Below are positions 59,503 through 62,000 of a DNA stretch of 62,000 bases, piece after piece (position 1 is the stretch's first letter; the number at the start of each line of letters is the position of its first letter). Below the pieces are notes generated by a model that was given only the letters and a program-made list of their open reading frames with translations, was not told the origin of the DNA and ran no database searches. Source of the stretch: Phoronis australis (taxonomy: Eukaryota > Phoronida > Phoronidae); the NCBI GenBank assembly GCA_002633005.1, contig NMRA01000006.1, forward strand, positions 328,677 to 390,676. The letters are read 5' to 3'. The translations under genes were made by a program, and so were the position numbers.

Positions 59503-62000
59503 CGTAGTAGTCTAATGGCACTTATAACGTAAAATAAATCATTTGTCCACGAAGACGACCACCAAGCGCAGAGACTGTCACCGAGAACAGCTCGGCAACA
59601 TCAAATGAATGACACTTATTTGTTTGTGAGGGCACCTGGCGCCAGAAATTTTCAAAACGGATAAAAAGAATTATGGGTAAGCAAATGTCGACTGTGCTGC
59701 CCTCTATTGTGCATATATGCATAAAAATCTGGACCGGGGTCCCGTTTCAAGAAACTGACTTATCATTTTTGTATCAGTTTCCAAACTTTGAAACTCCCCA
59801 TCCAATAACTTAATCAAAATTAAAACAAAAAATGAGTCAAAAGCTGAAGTCAAATTTTTAAGATCTCTTTCTTCAGTGAAAGGGACTTGAGACAAATTTA
59901 AGTTTTGTCTTAAAAGATAGGCTGAAATTTAAGAATTGTTTTATCTAAGTCATTTTACTTGGACTAGACCCCTGGGCTAGATTTCTATGATATATGTAAT
60001 GTGTAAAAAGGAGCGGATATAAAAACCGTTTAAACACTAACTGAAAGCTACTATCACCGACTATGGCAATACAACATAGCATAACAAAAACATTCAAGTA
60101 ATTATTATTTCATATAAAAATCATAGCACTGTATTGAAGTAACGAAATAATAAAATCCATTTAAAAAGACGAAAATAAAAACAAAAAACAAAAACAAAAA
60201 TGGGAATTAAGTTAAAACCATACTTTGCATTTCCATGGAGGTACAGAGAGGGAACAACAGTTAATCAGTGTCGAATTAAGGGGTTAGTGTGGGAGCCCCA
60301 AGGTATCAGAAGTTAAGGCCCTTAGTAAATATATGCAGATATTACGTAGAGTTCTCATTGTCTAGCTAGTTGATGGCTTCTAGTTACCCGCAACCCCGAG
60401 GACACTAAGTCTAGCGCTTTGCTGGTGGAACCCAGTCGAAATTTTTAACCAATTTTAAGTGGTTTAACCAACGGCCACGATTTCAGGGACTGCCAACGGC
60501 GAGACAACTGTGAGAATTGCAATAAAATAAAAAAAACAGCGGGTTTTGTGGTTTTATACCTTTAGCCAGAGCGTCGTCCACCGTAAAACCGATAATATAT
60601 CGTTATACACATTCTGTCTTCGACCACTCCGTACTGTTTTAATACGCCTTAAACAGAGTAGTTCAAGTCTTAAGTTTCCTAGTTTTGTTTTTGTCAGCCA
60701 AACGCAACCGATTGTATTCACGAGTGGCTAAACACGTTTTCTTATTCTAGAACATTTCTCGGTGAATTCGTTTTAATTACCAAAGCAAGGTGTATCAAGA
60801 TTAAAAGTGTTCAACGCTGTCTCCAGTGATGATGGTATTAATCGAGAAAATTACTTCACGGGTGAGAAACAACATTACCGCCGGTCCTCCAAATCGGACC
60901 GACTCACCACAAAACAGGATCTACAGGAATCAAATGGGACCGCCGCACCAGAAAATGGGACCGACACACCACAAAAAAAAAACAAAAAAAAAAACAGGAC
61001 CGCCGGGGACTGAACATGACCCGGCGCCGGAGATTGAAACCACAATGATAAACAGGCTGTTTTATCGATTGCCGGTCAATATCGACTGTAGGCCTACACA
61101 GATCCGGCATATGCAGGTCGTCTTATGCCGATTAATCTACCGAAATCTTTTGTGCGGTACAGGACACTTCGCTTTGTAAAACGCGGCGCTTTTGAGTTTT
61201 ACTTCACCATGCAGACTCTGCTGCGGTATGTGACTTATAAACAATTAAACGAAGATCAACATTTAAAATTTATAAATCTAACCACAAACCAACCACCTTG
61301 CACGCTTTTGAGCTCTGCGTAAGTTTTAGAATAAAATGAAATTCATTTCCTCCAATTTGACGTTTTAGTCAAGTAAAAAACGTGCGTTCTGGCTCTCTGG
61401 TGAAGCATCATCATAACTATCCTTTGTAGAAGAGGAGCTGATTGAAGAATTGGGGAAAAAAGAAACTGACCACTGAAAGCCGACCTAAAAGAACGCATCA
61501 CAATTTTAACAGCGAGAATAACATGGCAGAACAACAATTTTTCCCGAGCGCCGATAAATAATTTATAGTTACTCAAGAAAGAGTGTCGTTAATAAAACTA
61601 ATTCTGTGAAGATTCTACTTGTTCAGTTTTTTACCCACGTCGTCTTCTCTCTAAGAACACTGTCCCGCAAAATTAAATGAAAATTCGCAAAAGAACTCTA
61701 AAGATAGACAGGCACAGCAGTGGTCCAATTGTCGATTGTAAAATAGGACTACGCACGCCAAATTGTGACCTCGCAAGCGGTTAAGTAGATATAAACACAG
61801 TCAACAAGAGCAACGTGGATCGTTGAAATGCGCCCACGATAGCATTGCAAAAGGTGTGCAATGAGTATGTTTAAAATTATAAGAATATCCATTAGCAGGG
61901 CCGTAGGAAGCGGGGGGGGGGGGTACGGTCCCGAAAAGATTTGTTAAACCGTGGCAACCGACATAGGCGTGGGGCCGGGGACAGTCAAGAAATAAAAGAC
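59503..62000 (-). promoter_or_regulatory. 5' UTR and upstream flank of IQGAP
   Basis: The sequence just upstream of the ATG must contain the 5' UTR and probably the promoter, but I see no convincing TATA box or initiator and cannot place the transcription start. The stretch holds an A-rich run (60968-60994), a 12-base G run (61912-61923) and short open frames that look like no known protein. Confidence 0.4.

Noticed and set aside
59735-59990. Sequence upstream of exon 1 starting ggggtcccgtttcaagaaa
   Set aside because: It resembles the left end of the 3645 foldback element, but I could not find a matching right end.
61203-61322. Possible first exon of a divergent gene (frame starting MQTLLRYVTYKQLNEDQHL)
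   Set aside because: It looks slightly protein-like, but I recognise no family and see no second exon before the window ends.

Overview
The window is eukaryotic genomic DNA holding most of one intron-rich gene on the minus strand. Thirty-five coding exons join in one reading frame (4,076 coding bases, about 1,358 residues). Their order and sequence match an IQGAP protein, the IQ-motif Ras-GAP-related scaffold that links Cdc42/Rac, calmodulin and actin. All visible introns are GT-AG. Every exon junction keeps frame, and the residues across junctions agree with family sequence I know. No other gene could be supported on either strand. The organism looks like a non-vertebrate animal, possibly a marine invertebrate. 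That rests on an animal-type IQGAP, AT-rich introns of 0.2-7.5 kb, many small transposon remnants, and the absence of any repeat I recognise as vertebrate. I cannot name the species.

Layout, in transcription order (high to low coordinates). 59503-62000 is 5' flank. Exons 1-7 (59502-37940) encode the N-terminus and the calponin-homology actin-binding domain; the two largest introns (about 7.5 kb each) lie here. Exons 8-19 (37589-23803) encode six internal repeats, each from a short plus a long exon with a constant phase pattern. Exon 20 encodes a WW domain. Exons 21-23 encode four IQ motifs, the calmodulin/light-chain sites. Exons 24-34 encode the linker and the GAP-related domain, the Cdc42/Rac-binding part. 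Exon 35 starts the segment leading to the RasGAP C-terminal domain. The 3' end of the gene is outside the window, below base 1.

The rest is intron. It carries minisatellites (36, 45, 63, 12 and 32 bp units), microsatellites, tRNA-derived SINE-like sequences, a 402-bp inverted-repeat element with TA target duplication, two large foldback elements, a three-copy hAT-like MITE family, a five-copy dispersed repeat, two further dispersed AT-rich families, and several near-perfect hairpins. An 81-base N gap lies at 49284-49364 and a single N at 22132.

Points worth a second look are the modular phase pattern of the repeat exons, a Pro-to-Ser change in the NPA motif of the GAP-related domain, a shortened sixth repeat running straight into the WW domain, a 22-base microexon with a hairpin-forming duplication beside its donor, and the hairpins. 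I saw no evidence of a wholly new biological system.
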